Assembly (NCBI GenBank): GCA_024305405.1
Contig: JAKNDB010000098.1
Location: 1,267,501 to 1,331,500, forward strand
Source of the DNA: Dirofilaria immitis
Taxonomy: Eukaryota > Nematoda > Chromadorea > Rhabditida > Onchocercidae
Length of the DNA: 64,000 bases
Direction: 5' to 3'
Under the pieces are notes generated by a model. It searched no databases, was not told the origin of the DNA, and saw only the letters and a list, made by a program, of their open reading frames with translations. This document shows positions 49,951 to 64,000 of this stretch, piece after piece (the first letter of the stretch is position 1; the number at the start of each line of letters is the position of its first letter). A program made the translations under genes and the position numbers.

Positions 49951-50337
49951 CATATTATCGCACACATCTTTTGCGTAAATTTAATTAACAACTAGGGTAG
50001 TCGAAAATGGAAGAAGTCACTCAAGTCATTTAGACAAATCAAATTAAGCATTATAATCTAATTGAAAGACGTCAGTAAGAATTTCTTATATATCCTTAAT
50101 TAAAAAAAAAAAAGAAAACTTGCGTGAGAAATTTCTTATCTGTCAAATGCTGCACTAAGCATAAAATAAGTATTATCTTCAAATCAATGCATAAGTGTAA
50201 CTTGCGTAATATATTACGTAAGTCTGATTGCATTATTTTCTTGGATATCGATCATAGTGATGTATTTTGCCTTCAAACAACTTAATTTTTATGTGAAATA
50301 TTTTAAATTTATTTAAAATTCTTGATAATTAGACGTT

Positions 50338-53696
<3,359 letters not shown>

Positions 53697-53905
53697 GGAT
53701 CAGTAGAAAGATCAACGCAAAAGGAGGATAAAATCCGAGTAAATCAAAAAAGATGTATCTATAAGAGAGATGTACAACTGTCAAAAGAACTTCTATAAAA
53801 CTTAATTAATTGATGATAAACTATTTATTTTCAAAATAAAAATTTTACAAATTCAAAGTGCTTACAAAGTTAAAAGATCAAATTTTGCAATGATGCCTAA
53901 ATAAA

Positions 53906-55262
53906 TTACTGGGCTTCATCAGATTCTTTTCTTTTATGATATTTTGCTCGAATAATACGTCTGTCGAGCTCATCCAATGTTATAGGACCACCAACGGATT
54001 CAAATAAACGGCGATTTTCTTGACGTAACTGTTGCGCTTTCTCTGAAAGTTTTCAAATTGATTAATTTACTTATGTATCATTTTTTTGCGATAACTGTTC
54101 TGCTTGATGATTTAAGAGTACAAAAAGCGTTTCAAAGAAATCAGAATCATTATATTAAATATATATAAAGATTGGCATTTTAAAATAACACAAAGTGGTA
54201 ATAAATACATAAGTTTATTCCACAACTTTGATAAAGGAGAACTTGAAAATTAAAGCGACATTAGTGGTCATTTTAGAAGTGCCATTAATTATCTCATTTA
54301 TGAATTATAATTTAAGCATGTAGATAACCTAACCATAAAGAAGTGGAATAAAATAACATTCAAACAGCAGATACATTAGTCCACTGCTAGAATATGGTTA
54401 ACGATAAGATGCACAAACAATAAGAATTGAGAACTATGTAGCGAGCATTCCTAAATATAATCAATTACTGAATAGGAATATATCAACCTTTTATGATATC
54501 CAGTGTTACATCCCGCTGCTGGTCGAAATTATGAAGAAGACCAATAACAAGTGGAACAGCGGGCAGAATGAACAAATGCAACTGCTTCATTTTCTGACTT
54601 ATTAACATCAATGAAACGGCCAATAACGCACTCATATGTTCATTGGAAACAAGTTTTCGTCTCTCTGCTAACTAAAATATTATTACTATGAGTATAATGA
54701 TATCGTTCTTATATAATGAGATAATTACTAGCTAAGTAACCTAATTTCATCGGCAATAGCATTAACATTTCATAATATTGGATATATAATAATATAATCA
54801 CTTATGGTTTCGATATCACAAAAAGCTATATATGACGATACTAGAAACAAAATTCACGGAACGTTTTTTCAATAAAAACATTTCTTTTTATCGTACTTTA
54901 ATAAACTGGGAAATGTAAAGCATAATAATACATCAGTTGGATTTTTATATTACGAAGGGAAAAAATAAACCTCTAAAGCTCTTTTATGTTCCAATAAAAC
55001 ATTCTGCAGAGCTACCTGCTCTAATGCCTAAAAAAAAAATTTGGAATAATTCGTACTAACCATGAGATTTCAATGATTTTCAAATAAGACTTCAAATGTA
55101 ATTAATAGAGGCATTCATTTTTACGTCGACATTGCAGTTTAAACAAAAATATTACAAACGTTCGGACATATAAAATAAAATATTGAAATTCTAATAATTT
55201 GGATACACCTGCTGGTCGTAATAGCTCTGCAACTCTGTATTATTTGACCATGATGTCCCCAT
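53906..55262 (-). CDS. PLGRKT-like two-pass membrane protein, copy A, 4 exons
   Basis: Exons on the - strand: 55262-55209 (MGTSWSNNTELQSYYDQQ), 55027-54971, 54671-54488, 54042-53906 (TAA). All join in phase to give 143 residues (human PLGRKT 147). Order: a charged helix EQVALQNVLLEHKRALELAE; two hydrophobic segments (MSALLAVSLMLIS and LHLFILPAVPLVIGLL) separated by QKMKQ; a polar stretch; and a C-terminal GPITLDELDRRI matching the family's MITFESIEKAR block. PLGRKT is a plasma-membrane/mitochondrial plasminogen receptor in vertebrates. A plasminogen role is doubtful in a nematode, and its C-terminal Lys is absent (ends DEAQ). Its stop lies 210 bp from the convergent MAP kinase stop. No frame defect. 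Confidence 0.72.
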
Positions 55263-56056
55263 TAAGAATAAAAGTAAAACATCACAAGTGCAACTGCAAA
55301 TTTCTTTTATATTTGAATCTCTTATTTGTTTAAATAATTTTTAAAAATCGCAGCTAGAAAAAAAATCATATAATAAACTACACGATTAACTGGAATTTCA
55401 TTTCAAAAATTTTTCATGTCAAATTCGAAAACAGTGAAATACCTTAATTATTCAAATGTTCGGCGATGCGTCTATCGACAAATTTGCGAGGTATATTCAA
55501 TACGGCTAAGCGTCAGTAAATCTGAAGAGAGATCAGTCAATTGAATTAGAATTTCGATAGAATCGAGAGAGCCTAAACGAATAATAATTTCTATGCTCAC
55601 ATTTGACTCCTTTTACCGATGAAATCTCAATTCATATCAATTTTAAATAAACAAGTACCATCTGATGAATTTTCCAAATAAGTAAAACGACAAATAAAAC
55701 GAACGAGTTCAAGTTCAATGTTTTATTGGAATTTGAGAAATCACAGAGATTTGGATAAGGAAATCAGGGAGATTTTTCCAAATAAATTAATGAAAAACGA
55801 TAATTACAACATCGTCGGAATTTCGTAGTTGTTTCGACTTAAGAATTAATCAGATCTAAATGAATTTGATAGATCAGATAAGATAAAGCTTTGAACTTAA
55901 GTGAGCGTTTTTCGATGAATGAAATATCCAAAAAGAGGAAATATTTTTTAAATTTTATTTATAAAATTTGGAACATTTCGAAAACGACTACTAGAAAAGT
56001 ATTGTGATTTTATATAAACCAATTCAATGATCATCAACGTAACAAACAGTATGGAT

Positions 56057-57829
56057 CTATTCTAGATCACTTCCTCCTTGCATTTCTTTCAGGCGATGTT
56101 TTACATCAGCCACTAATAAATGCGGCTCATGCTCTGCCAGTCTTTTTCGATATAATAAATCAGCTCGCTCTGGAAACAAACTATGAAATTTTACAAGTTA
56201 GGAATATTTTTCTCACTGCATTAATTTATATAAATCCGACAAATTAGTGCATCAATGATCATTTCACTTTCACATATCATTGTACTATCGTTTCTAAAAA
56301 ATCTTCAAAATTCTTTCCACTTCTTGAATGATAATATATGATGAAGTATTTTGAAGAATAAGATTCATTGAAAAAATTTACTTTTTATTTTTTCTGTTCT
56401 TCGACCAAAAGAAATATCAGTTTCATAAGCCATATAAGGAAGCGCTATTGCACCCGGTATCAAGTAAAGTAAATTTTTCTGCCGGTAGACAGACAAACCA
56501 GAAATAAGAATTACCGTAATACTTGCAACAGCTTTGTAAGGGTATGCGTACTGTAATTTAGCAAGCTGTAAAATGATGGTTTTAAATTAAGGAAAAATTC
56601 AAAATATAAGAAAAAGAGAATCACTCCATCAAATAAATCAAGCGCTCAACTTGCTCATACTGATGTTTGTTCAACATTATAATATCAGCATACATGAGAA
56701 TAGACAAAAAATTTTCTGTATTATATATGCTAATGTTATTACCATATATGAACAATTAATTACCACAAACTTAGTAATCTTTTAGAAAAATCTTAGCTCT
56801 AGGATTTCTATAAATGGATAACTTGTTTGATCAATTCCCGATTGATGCACAAATATTCAAAAATTCAAAAAAATGTGATGACATGCAATTACACGAAAAT
56901 TCATAAGCTGATATTTACTATTATTTGTCTTCAAATATTCTGATATTTTAAAATAAAAATGAATAATGTTTACAATTGCTGGATATTATTTCAACAAAAA
57001 ATATTAAGTACAACATCATCAGTTGCTTACCTCAAATGCCCTTTTCCTCTCATCCAAAGCTTCCTGAAATGCTAGCTGACGTTCAATCTGAAATAAATAT
57101 GTGCAACTTTCGATAAATGTTGAAACATAATCAATAGTGAAAATTTAATCAGTCAATCCAAAAAAAGAAATTGATCCTGTCAATCAATTAGAATTAGATA
57201 AATTTACTCCAACCGATTGTTAATTTTCTCAGAATAGATGGATTCAATTAATAACAAATATCATTTATTGCTTTATTGTAGGGATGCTATATACTGATAA
57301 AAGCTACGGTTAAAAATAATGGCTGTCAAAAGATTTGATAAAGCAAAAGTACGTAATAAAAAATGCAATAAACAAGTAAAATTTACAATATAGGAAAAAA
57401 CAATAAAACAGAAAAAAAAATAAATTCAATTTCAATAACTTAAGCAACCATCTAATGACTGATAATCGCAAATTTCACTTAAATTTTATCAACAGAATGC
57501 ATAAAAAATCTAAATCGTTTCAAAATTAAGGTAGCCATTTAAAAAAATCTCGAATTTATGTCATTTATTGTACAGCAAAATATAAAGTACAAAGTACAAA
57601 GGACAAAGATAAAGTTTGCAGACATCTATTTATCAATTTCAATGGCAATAATAACAGTTCAGTTGAAAAGGACAAAAATTAAAACAAATAAATTTTATAG
57701 CAATGAAAATAACAACGAAATATTGCTAATGGAGCAAGTAACAAACCTTTTGATTTTCGAGTAATTTGATAGTATTTATCATCGATTTGTCAATCATACC
57801 ACTTCTGTGATATCTTGTGCAATTGGCAT
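56057..57829 (-). CDS. PLGRKT-like two-pass membrane protein, copy B, 4 exons
   Basis: Exons on the - strand: 57829-57800 (MPIAQDITEV), 57087-57031, 56565-56382, 56169-56057 (TAG). In-phase protein of about 128 residues. Exons 2 and 3 have exactly the same lengths (57 and 184 bp) and phases as copy A, yet the proteins share little identity. Sequence order: IERQLAFQEALDERKRAFEL, membrane segments AVASITVILISGL and LLYLIPGAIALPYM, then YETDISFGRRTEKIK and an EPHLLVADVKHRLKEM tail. The IERQL and YETDISFG blocks resemble PLGRKT LERQL and YQYDLGYG, so copy B is closer to the ancestral form. Exon 1 is short and its start is the least certain part. It lies head-to-head with UBE4B, 796 bp apart. Confidence 0.72.
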
Positions 57830-58624
57830 TTAATCTAAAATAGCAAAACATTAAGATTACATCGATATGATATATCAATTTATACTCACATCATTCGTTT
57901 TTAAAAAATTTTCGAGAATTCTTGAGAATATGGAAAATAAAGATGGATAACGAAGTGTAAAATTGAGATTACTTAGGCGAAGTTTAAACTAGATCGATGC
58001 AGCGTATCAATTTATACTCGTATTACTTGTTTTAAAAAATTTTCAGGAATTCTCGGGAACGTGAAAAGCAAAAGTGGATAACGAGGAATGGAATTGAGAT
58101 TATTCTAACATGCAAAACATATTAATTCACACTCGTACCAATTGTTTCGAGAATTTGCCGAGAATTCTCGGGAATCCCTAATGCAGTCATCGATGAATGC
58201 GTAGCAAAGCGTGAGAACCGCCTACCGTAAAGCAGGAAAAGATAAGCACCAATATGTCACGCCATTTATTAATGAACAGTCCGAACCAAGCAAAGTTCGT
58301 ACTGACGTAGCTCTACGACTAGTTATTTGAGCGGGATTTGTTTTATCGAGTTTGAGTGACGTGGGATTGACGTAAGTGTCTCTTTTAAGTTATACTTTTA
58401 AAATAAATAAGTCGAATTAAATTAGGATTTACTGTTCCGGTAAGTCTAATTTTAGGACTGAGAAATATTTAGGTTAATTTATCGTCGAGTTTTATTAAGA
58501 TTGTAGGCAGTTTATTTAACGCTATAATTTAACTACGTGAGTAATTTTAAATAATATGTATTTAATGTTTTCTTTTTTCTTGCAGATTACACTAGAAATT
58601 TATATATAGAAGTGAAAATAATTT
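57830..58624. promoter_or_regulatory. Shared divergent promoter region of PLGRKT copy B and UBE4B
   Basis: Non-coding space between two divergent start codons. 58150-58380 is noticeably richer in G+C than anything nearby, as often seen at nematode promoters. No spliced-leader acceptor consensus could be singled out with confidence, although TTTTTTCTTGCAG at about 58570-58583, just 5' of the UBE4B ATG, is a good acceptor and could be a trans-splice site. The left half is a diverged triple repeat (separate entry). Confidence 0.55.
57874..58190. repeat. Three diverged copies of a 115-132 bp repeat in the promoter region
   Basis: ATCAATTTATACTCG, then TTTTCGAGAATTCTTGAGAA-like palindrome, then GTGGATAACGAAG and AATTGAGATTA recur from 57874, 58006 and about 58121. 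Each copy carries a GAATTCTC half-palindrome (AGAATTCTTGAGAA; GGAATTCTCGGGAA; AGAATTCTCGGGAA). Confidence 0.75.
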
Positions 58625-61600
58625 ATGCCGTCAGAAGAAGCGACACATCGAAGTCCAGCAGAACTTGAAGAATTAGGTGTAAAGAAACTACGTCAGGATT
58701 GCATGAACATTATGTCGAATGAGAATTCAAATGAGGTTTTGATAAATTTTTAAATTTTGTTGAAGATAATAATGTTAAACTTTTTGTAAATATTAAGCAA
58801 GTAAGATATATATTAGTTATTACCATACTCAGGCATGTCTCAATTTAGCCATATTGAATGAATGAGCTAAGTTATATCAAAAGATGCATTTTATAATTTA
58901 GTCATTTTTTATTCTTGATCCCAACTAATTTGTTTCTGTTGAATTAAAATTCGACTGTTAGGAAATGTCTAGTAAATGAAAATAATTTTTGGTTTTTGAG
59001 TTTAGCATTTGAGTTTAGTTATTTGTTTTAAATTGATCTTGTATTGGAAATGTTCAATGATATTTTTACTTGAGCATTTTTATTTAATTAATTAAAGATT
59101 CAATAACATTAATCATCGCAGATTCTGTTCAATTTTTCTAAGAATTTTATAGATAGCTTTTACAACCTAGACTTTTAAATTATTATAAAAGCTGTATATA
59201 GTCGTTTGTACAAACGATATAATTTTTTTGACTTTTAATAAAATTATTACGAGTTGAGATCTGGAATCTACAAGAATAAATACTGCGTGCTATCTTTATC
59301 ATTTTGTTGCTTAATTAATATAGTAATGAATGAGATAAGATATTTTAAATATAAATAAATACACTTCAATAATTTGAGTTATATGATTATTATCTCAGAA
59401 TTTTGGAAATAGCGAAAAATTCTGCATTAATTCCTCTAAATATAATGTTTAGCAACAATGTAATATTTTATTATCTCAACCAATTTAGAACGAAGAAGCT
59501 TATAAGCTGGACCGCCTTCGGAATCTTGTTAGTCGCATTTTTGGCAGTGAAACTAGCATTTGTTTGAAATCTTTGTTGGAATCAACTGATGTATCAACTT
59601 TTAATAGTGATGGTTTGTTGTTCAATATAATAAAATAATAAGTCAAAACGGGATGGAAATTGCATTGAAGATAATCTTCACAGAAATTTATGCTGCAAAG
59701 AAAGGATCTGCGAAACACTCTGCGTGATGTGTATTGAAACAGATTGGCATAAAGTAATACTTAGCATATGTTGTTTACTTTCAATAGCGTTGGAAGTTAT
59801 GTGTTACGAATAGCGATTTTTGTTCTGTGAAAGATAGGGATGTGAATGCTTTTTTTTTTTTTTGCATTATTCCGCAGAAGCATAAATTTTCAGTTGATTT
59901 GTCAGTGATGATTGATGATATTTTTATGCAAACAATATGTAACATACAGAAAAGCAAGTAAGTACTCTTAACATTATTTATGTTCATATATTTAAAACTT
60001 TTCATTGGATCAAAAAGATTAATAGAATGCAATAATTCAGGATTGCTTATAGTATACTATTAACAATACGATATCAATTTGCAGCATACAAACTATGAAT
60101 ACGGGTAGGATGCTGGGAAAACAACTCGGCGAGCCATCGTTTGATTTACCTCTAATTTTGCCAGAAATGGTTTTGTATTATCTTATCACAACAAGTGAAA
60201 AGTTGGATACTGAAGGACAGAATCAGGTTTATATCTTATTAATTTCTTAGTTCTCATCGAAATATATCTAATTAAAGTTTGATGTGTGTTTTCAAATTCT
60301 AAACGTTTATCATATCGAATCATGTTTGCATTAGCACTTAGGAGAGATAATTAAGAAAAGAAAAATTAAAAAGCGCAAGCCTTAAGAGTTAGAAAATAAA
60401 ATTCGAATTGTAGTTTTTGATGGATTACGAGCGATCCGTGATTCCAATCATTCAGAAAAGACTTTTGCTCAAGTATCTTTTCTTCTTCGTGGCTTCTATG
60501 GTGAAAAGTAAGCATTTTATTTTTCACTACGTTATTTTCATTTGTATAGGAATTTTTATTTTTTTAATGGACAAGAACCGATTCGGAAGTCCTATTTTCA
60601 GATTCACAGCAGAAGATATGATAGCAGTCTTCGTTAGAATGTTTTATCATCAGCAAATACCAGAAACTTTTGCCTATAACTTGATAACTTACTGTATAGA
60701 TGAAGATATGGCAGATCACAGTGCACTTGCTGAGGTTTGTTTTAAATGCAATTTGTAATGTGGGTTTATATTATACTTCTCTCTAATGCATTTCTCACAA
60801 AATCCGATCCTGTCATCATCAAAATAATTGTATAATATTAAAACATTGAAAACTAAAAGTTTCAAAAGGATAGGCTAAGAGTAGGTTCATCAAACATTCT
60901 TGCGCCGAATTTTTGAAACTGCAAATAAAGAATTCGGTCTTATTTCAAAATTATTTCAGATTTTTAATCCCATTTTGGACAGTGCACAAAAGTCAATGAG
61001 TTGTCAGCAAATGTCGAATAAATGTAACAGGAAGTGGCTGTTTATCCATATTCATTGCTAAAATTCCTTGTAAGCGTCAAAACTTCATCTAATAGGAGGC
61101 CTATTGCCGATTTGGTTAGCTCTTTACATCCTTCAATGCTTTTTAATCACTTTAGATCATGTCGGATTGGTCCTTTAAATCTGTTTGTCATTAACATATT
61201 TTAAGTCAATTCTGTTAAATCGTTGAAAATATCAAAAATATAAGTCAGATGTTTTGGGAACTAATATTGCCAGCTTCAACTTAATGATCATAATTTGCTA
61301 TCTTACTTTAGCTGGTATCACGGACAGATTTCATAACAGAAGTATACAGCGTTCTCGAAGGCCATGATTTCGCGAGGCTGTGTTATTTGGGACCATTTTT
61401 TGAATACAGCACAGCTCCTGCTGACAACGGAAGCGTAAGAACATACTTTAACTTTGCTGATGTAACTCAGTAAAGCATTGTATTTATCCTTTTCAGTTGT
61501 CGGTTTATATGCCATTTTTCGATTGCTCTCAACTTCCGGAAGATGAACAAAAACCAATGTTGTATAATGTCTATCAGAATGATTTAACACTTGTTAGGGT

Positions 61601-63935
61601 ACGCTTTTGAATCTGGCATTTCAAGTAATTCCGTTTTATTATTGATAGAATAATAAAATGCTTGACATTGCGTTTTAGTTTTGATAAGCGAATCGACTCG
61701 ATAGGACATGCAACTAGAGACATTGGCAAAAAGACTGTTATTCTCACGATTAACTAATGACACTCAAGACGGTGATACAAAATAAGTTTAGGAATTAAAA
61801 GGACTTGAAAACTATGCATATCAGATGGATTACAATTTACCGTGATTCTTGAGAAAAGTTGAAAACTAATTATATTTTCAGCGCCATTTGTATCAAATAA
61901 TGCATCAGTTGTTAGCAAATATTTCGAGCCGTAACAGAACGTTGGATTTCATTACTCGCGTATTATCGGTCAATATTAAGAGAAGACAAATGAATGTAAT
62001 TTTTGCTTGCAGTATAAAATCTGTGATTTTACTCTATTAAAATTTTAGTAATTTCTATAATGTCCCGACTTCTTTCTAATCAGTCGGTGGATCAGATAGA
62101 GACTTTGATGATTAAAAACTTTCATTTAAAAAACTCATTTAAGGTCTCACTGTGATATTTTTTACTTTTTTTAACATTTATTAATTGTCTTAATAAAGTT
62201 TGGTGAGAAGTTCTGCTCAAGGCATTTATGACTAAGATTTTGAACCATTTTTATATGATCTTACTGTTACCATTTTTATGTGATTTTATGATAACATTTC
62301 AGCCTGATCATTCCAAATTGTCATCTGACGGCTTCATGTTGAATTTCTTTGATGTGATGCTAAGTTTGGCTGAGAAAGTAACATTTGATAAGGTAGTTTT
62401 TGCTCAGGCTTATCCTAACTTTTAAATTTAAGATATTTTTATGCTCTGCAATCACTACTTCGCAAAATTTTCAAGGTCAATACTTATTACATATTCCATC
62501 CGAAATGCCGAATTGATTTTTCGGATGAAACACGACTGAAATTGGACTTGGAACAAACAAAAGCTTTCTCAAAAGCGATAGGTATTTCAAATTTTATTTT
62601 AAAGATGTATCGTTTGGATGTGCATTTGAATGTATAGGTATTTTATTTCACCGCGATGTAATATTACATTTCTAAAAATGCCAGTGTGCACATTAAACTG
62701 GTGACGATTATGATTTGGCTATTTATACAAAGAAAATATTTTTCATTGTTTTTAGATACAAATTTCGAAATCAAATTCCCTACAGAATGTTTCTTCCTGA
62801 CAGTGCAGGCGCAACATCTATCACTCTCAGCTGCGATTGGGCAGTTGAAGTATCTGAAGAGGAATTTGCATGAAATTGAACTTGGTTTAAGTGAACTTAA
62901 AGTACAATTGCGCAGATTATTGGCACTACAAATAAGAGAAAAAGCAATGATTGAGGCGAAATTGGAACGGGGAATATTTTCCGTACAGTATGATACTTTC
63001 ACTTTGCTTTTAAATTTGAGTTTAAATTTGAATTATCTGTTACTTGGAGGTTTTTCATAATTGAAAGGTTGAAGAAAGAGCAATCTTGATAAATTGCGAA
63101 ATTTTTGAAAATAGATGACAGAAGGAAAGAGAATTTAAAATAGGTAGCAGCTTGGCTAATTGTTTATACATATTAATTAAACCAATTTTGTTAAATTTAG
63201 GACTCTAAGTTCTTAGGATCAACCGCAATCATAGATTTTTTCATTCCAGCTGTTTCAAATATAAATTTTAAAAAATATATGAGTCAAGAGTAAAATTGCA
63301 AGAAATTTCAAATATCAGATTAAGAATTTCGTCATTCATGTTATTTTCAGAGACTTATTCGAAGTATTATGTGTTTAGAAGCGGCTCTATACGATCCTGT
63401 GTTCCTTCATCGAGCTTTAGAATTCTGTAGCCGTCAGCTGACTTTTATCATCAACATTATTAATCCTAATTTGTTAGTTATCCGAAACGTTTAATTCTTG
63501 GTAATATACAAGATGAAAGATTTTCTTCTCCTTTTTTAATTTCCTCTATAATCTATTTATTTTAATTTATAAGCTCATATTCATAGTTATTCTCCATAGA
63601 TGTCGAGGTAGTTGGCGGAAAAGTAGTATCTTTGAAAGATCGAAAGGTCACTGTCACATTAATTCTTTTTTTTTTCAAAATGAAATTCGGAAAGTATATG
63701 GGAAAAGAAAATGTGTTATGACTGATTTACCAAATGAGGATCGATATATATTAACTTCTGGAAAATCTTAAAAGCCGGTCTCACAATATATGAAATGCAA
63801 GAATTTTATCTATTGTTATTATTTTTCAGCATTAACGATAATTTACTTCCTCCTGTAGCACCAGATCTTTTTGGAGCCATGCCGGAATTCTTTTTGGAAA
63901 ACTCTCTCGATTTTATCATCTTTCTACTGAAGTCG
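58625..63935 (+). CDS. UBE4B: UBE4B/UFD2 ubiquitin-chain elongation factor E4, partial at the window end
   Basis: Fifteen exons: 58625-58735, 59489-~59612, ~59645-59753, 59878-59957, 60085-60226, 60414-60507, 60602-60734, 61312-61434, 61497-61598, 61882-61995, 62303-62392, 62476-62581, 62756-62982, 63351-63472, 63830-63935. From exon 8 all junctions keep phase. The start is MPSEEATHRSPAELEELGVK. Blocks resembling the Ufd2P core of human UBE4B: LCYLGPFFEYS, LYQIMHQLLANISSRNRTLD, SDGFMLNFFDVMLSLAEKV, YYIFHPKCRIDFSDETRL, FPTECFFLTVQAQHLSL, PEFFLENSLDFIIFLL. E4 enzymes extend ubiquitin chains with CDC48/p97, the C-terminal U-box binding E2; here the rest of the core and the U-box lie beyond the window. 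Exon 6 needs one more T (run 60414-60418) to read FFDGLRAIRDSNHSEKTFAQ in phase. The exon 2/3 junction is out by one base and is the least certain. Confidence 0.88.
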
Positions 63936-64000
63936 GTGACAATAATTTTGGAGTTGGCAGTTTATCCATCTAGCTAATTATTACTTTTTTGTTAAGTGAA

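Larger units (their letters stand above)
43590..50337. other. Intergenic region between ARMC9 and the MAP kinase gene, nothing firmly recognised
   Basis: 6.7 kb of AT-rich sequence between divergently transcribed genes. The missing 5' exons of ARMC9 (LisH region) may lie in the proximal part. A small candidate coding segment is listed at 47651-47973. Two short open stretches (46231-46470 and 49803-49890) have no similarity I know. A weak 118-bp duplication (AAGATTCAG-GC-TGAT) sits near 46640 and 46760. Confidence 0.45.

Overview
The window is nuclear DNA of a nematode, most likely a filarial one (inference). It is very AT-rich, and its genes are split into many short exons with AT-rich introns. 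The recognisable proteins are animal proteins (ZC4H2, ARMC9, an ERK5-like MAP kinase, PLGRKT, UBE4B/UFD2). A hairpin carries the lin-4/miR-125 sequence. One intron holds a broken piece of a bacterial murC gene, as expected for a lineage that carries or once carried Wolbachia.

Layout. 0.2-9.3 kb: two ZC4H2-type zinc-finger genes in tandem on the + strand, separated by a 45-47 bp minisatellite and a 103-bp tandem satellite; the murC fragment lies in intron 2 of the first. 11.6-14.4 kb: a four-exon gene of unknown function on the - strand. 14.4-24 kb: no gene seen, several repeat arrays. 24.1-43.6 kb: one large - strand gene, ARMC9, whose two C-terminal exons are separated from the rest by an 11.5-kb intron full of microsatellites; that intron also contains the lin-4 precursor on the same strand. 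43.6-50.3 kb: mostly empty. 50.3-53.7 kb: an ERK5-like MAP kinase with a TQY activation motif (+). 53.9-57.8 kb: two tandem PLGRKT-like membrane-protein genes (-). 57.8-58.6 kb: a shared divergent promoter region. 58.6 kb to the window end: the N-terminal and central part of UBE4B/UFD2 (+); its C-terminal U-box lies beyond the window.

The genes do not form one pathway. ARMC9 is a ciliary protein, ZC4H2 a nuclear RNF220 cofactor in vertebrates, UBE4B a ubiquitin-chain elongation factor, PLGRKT a small two-pass membrane protein, and lin-4 the heterochronic microRNA.

Sequence quality. In at least six otherwise intact conserved exons the frame is broken by one base missing in an A or T run of 5-7, and adding one base restores both protein similarity and splice phase. 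Two exons instead carry one extra base. This looks like consensus error more than pseudogene decay. Exon coordinates were read by hand from splice signals, phase and protein similarity; all family assignments are from recalled family sequences and none was confirmed by a search.
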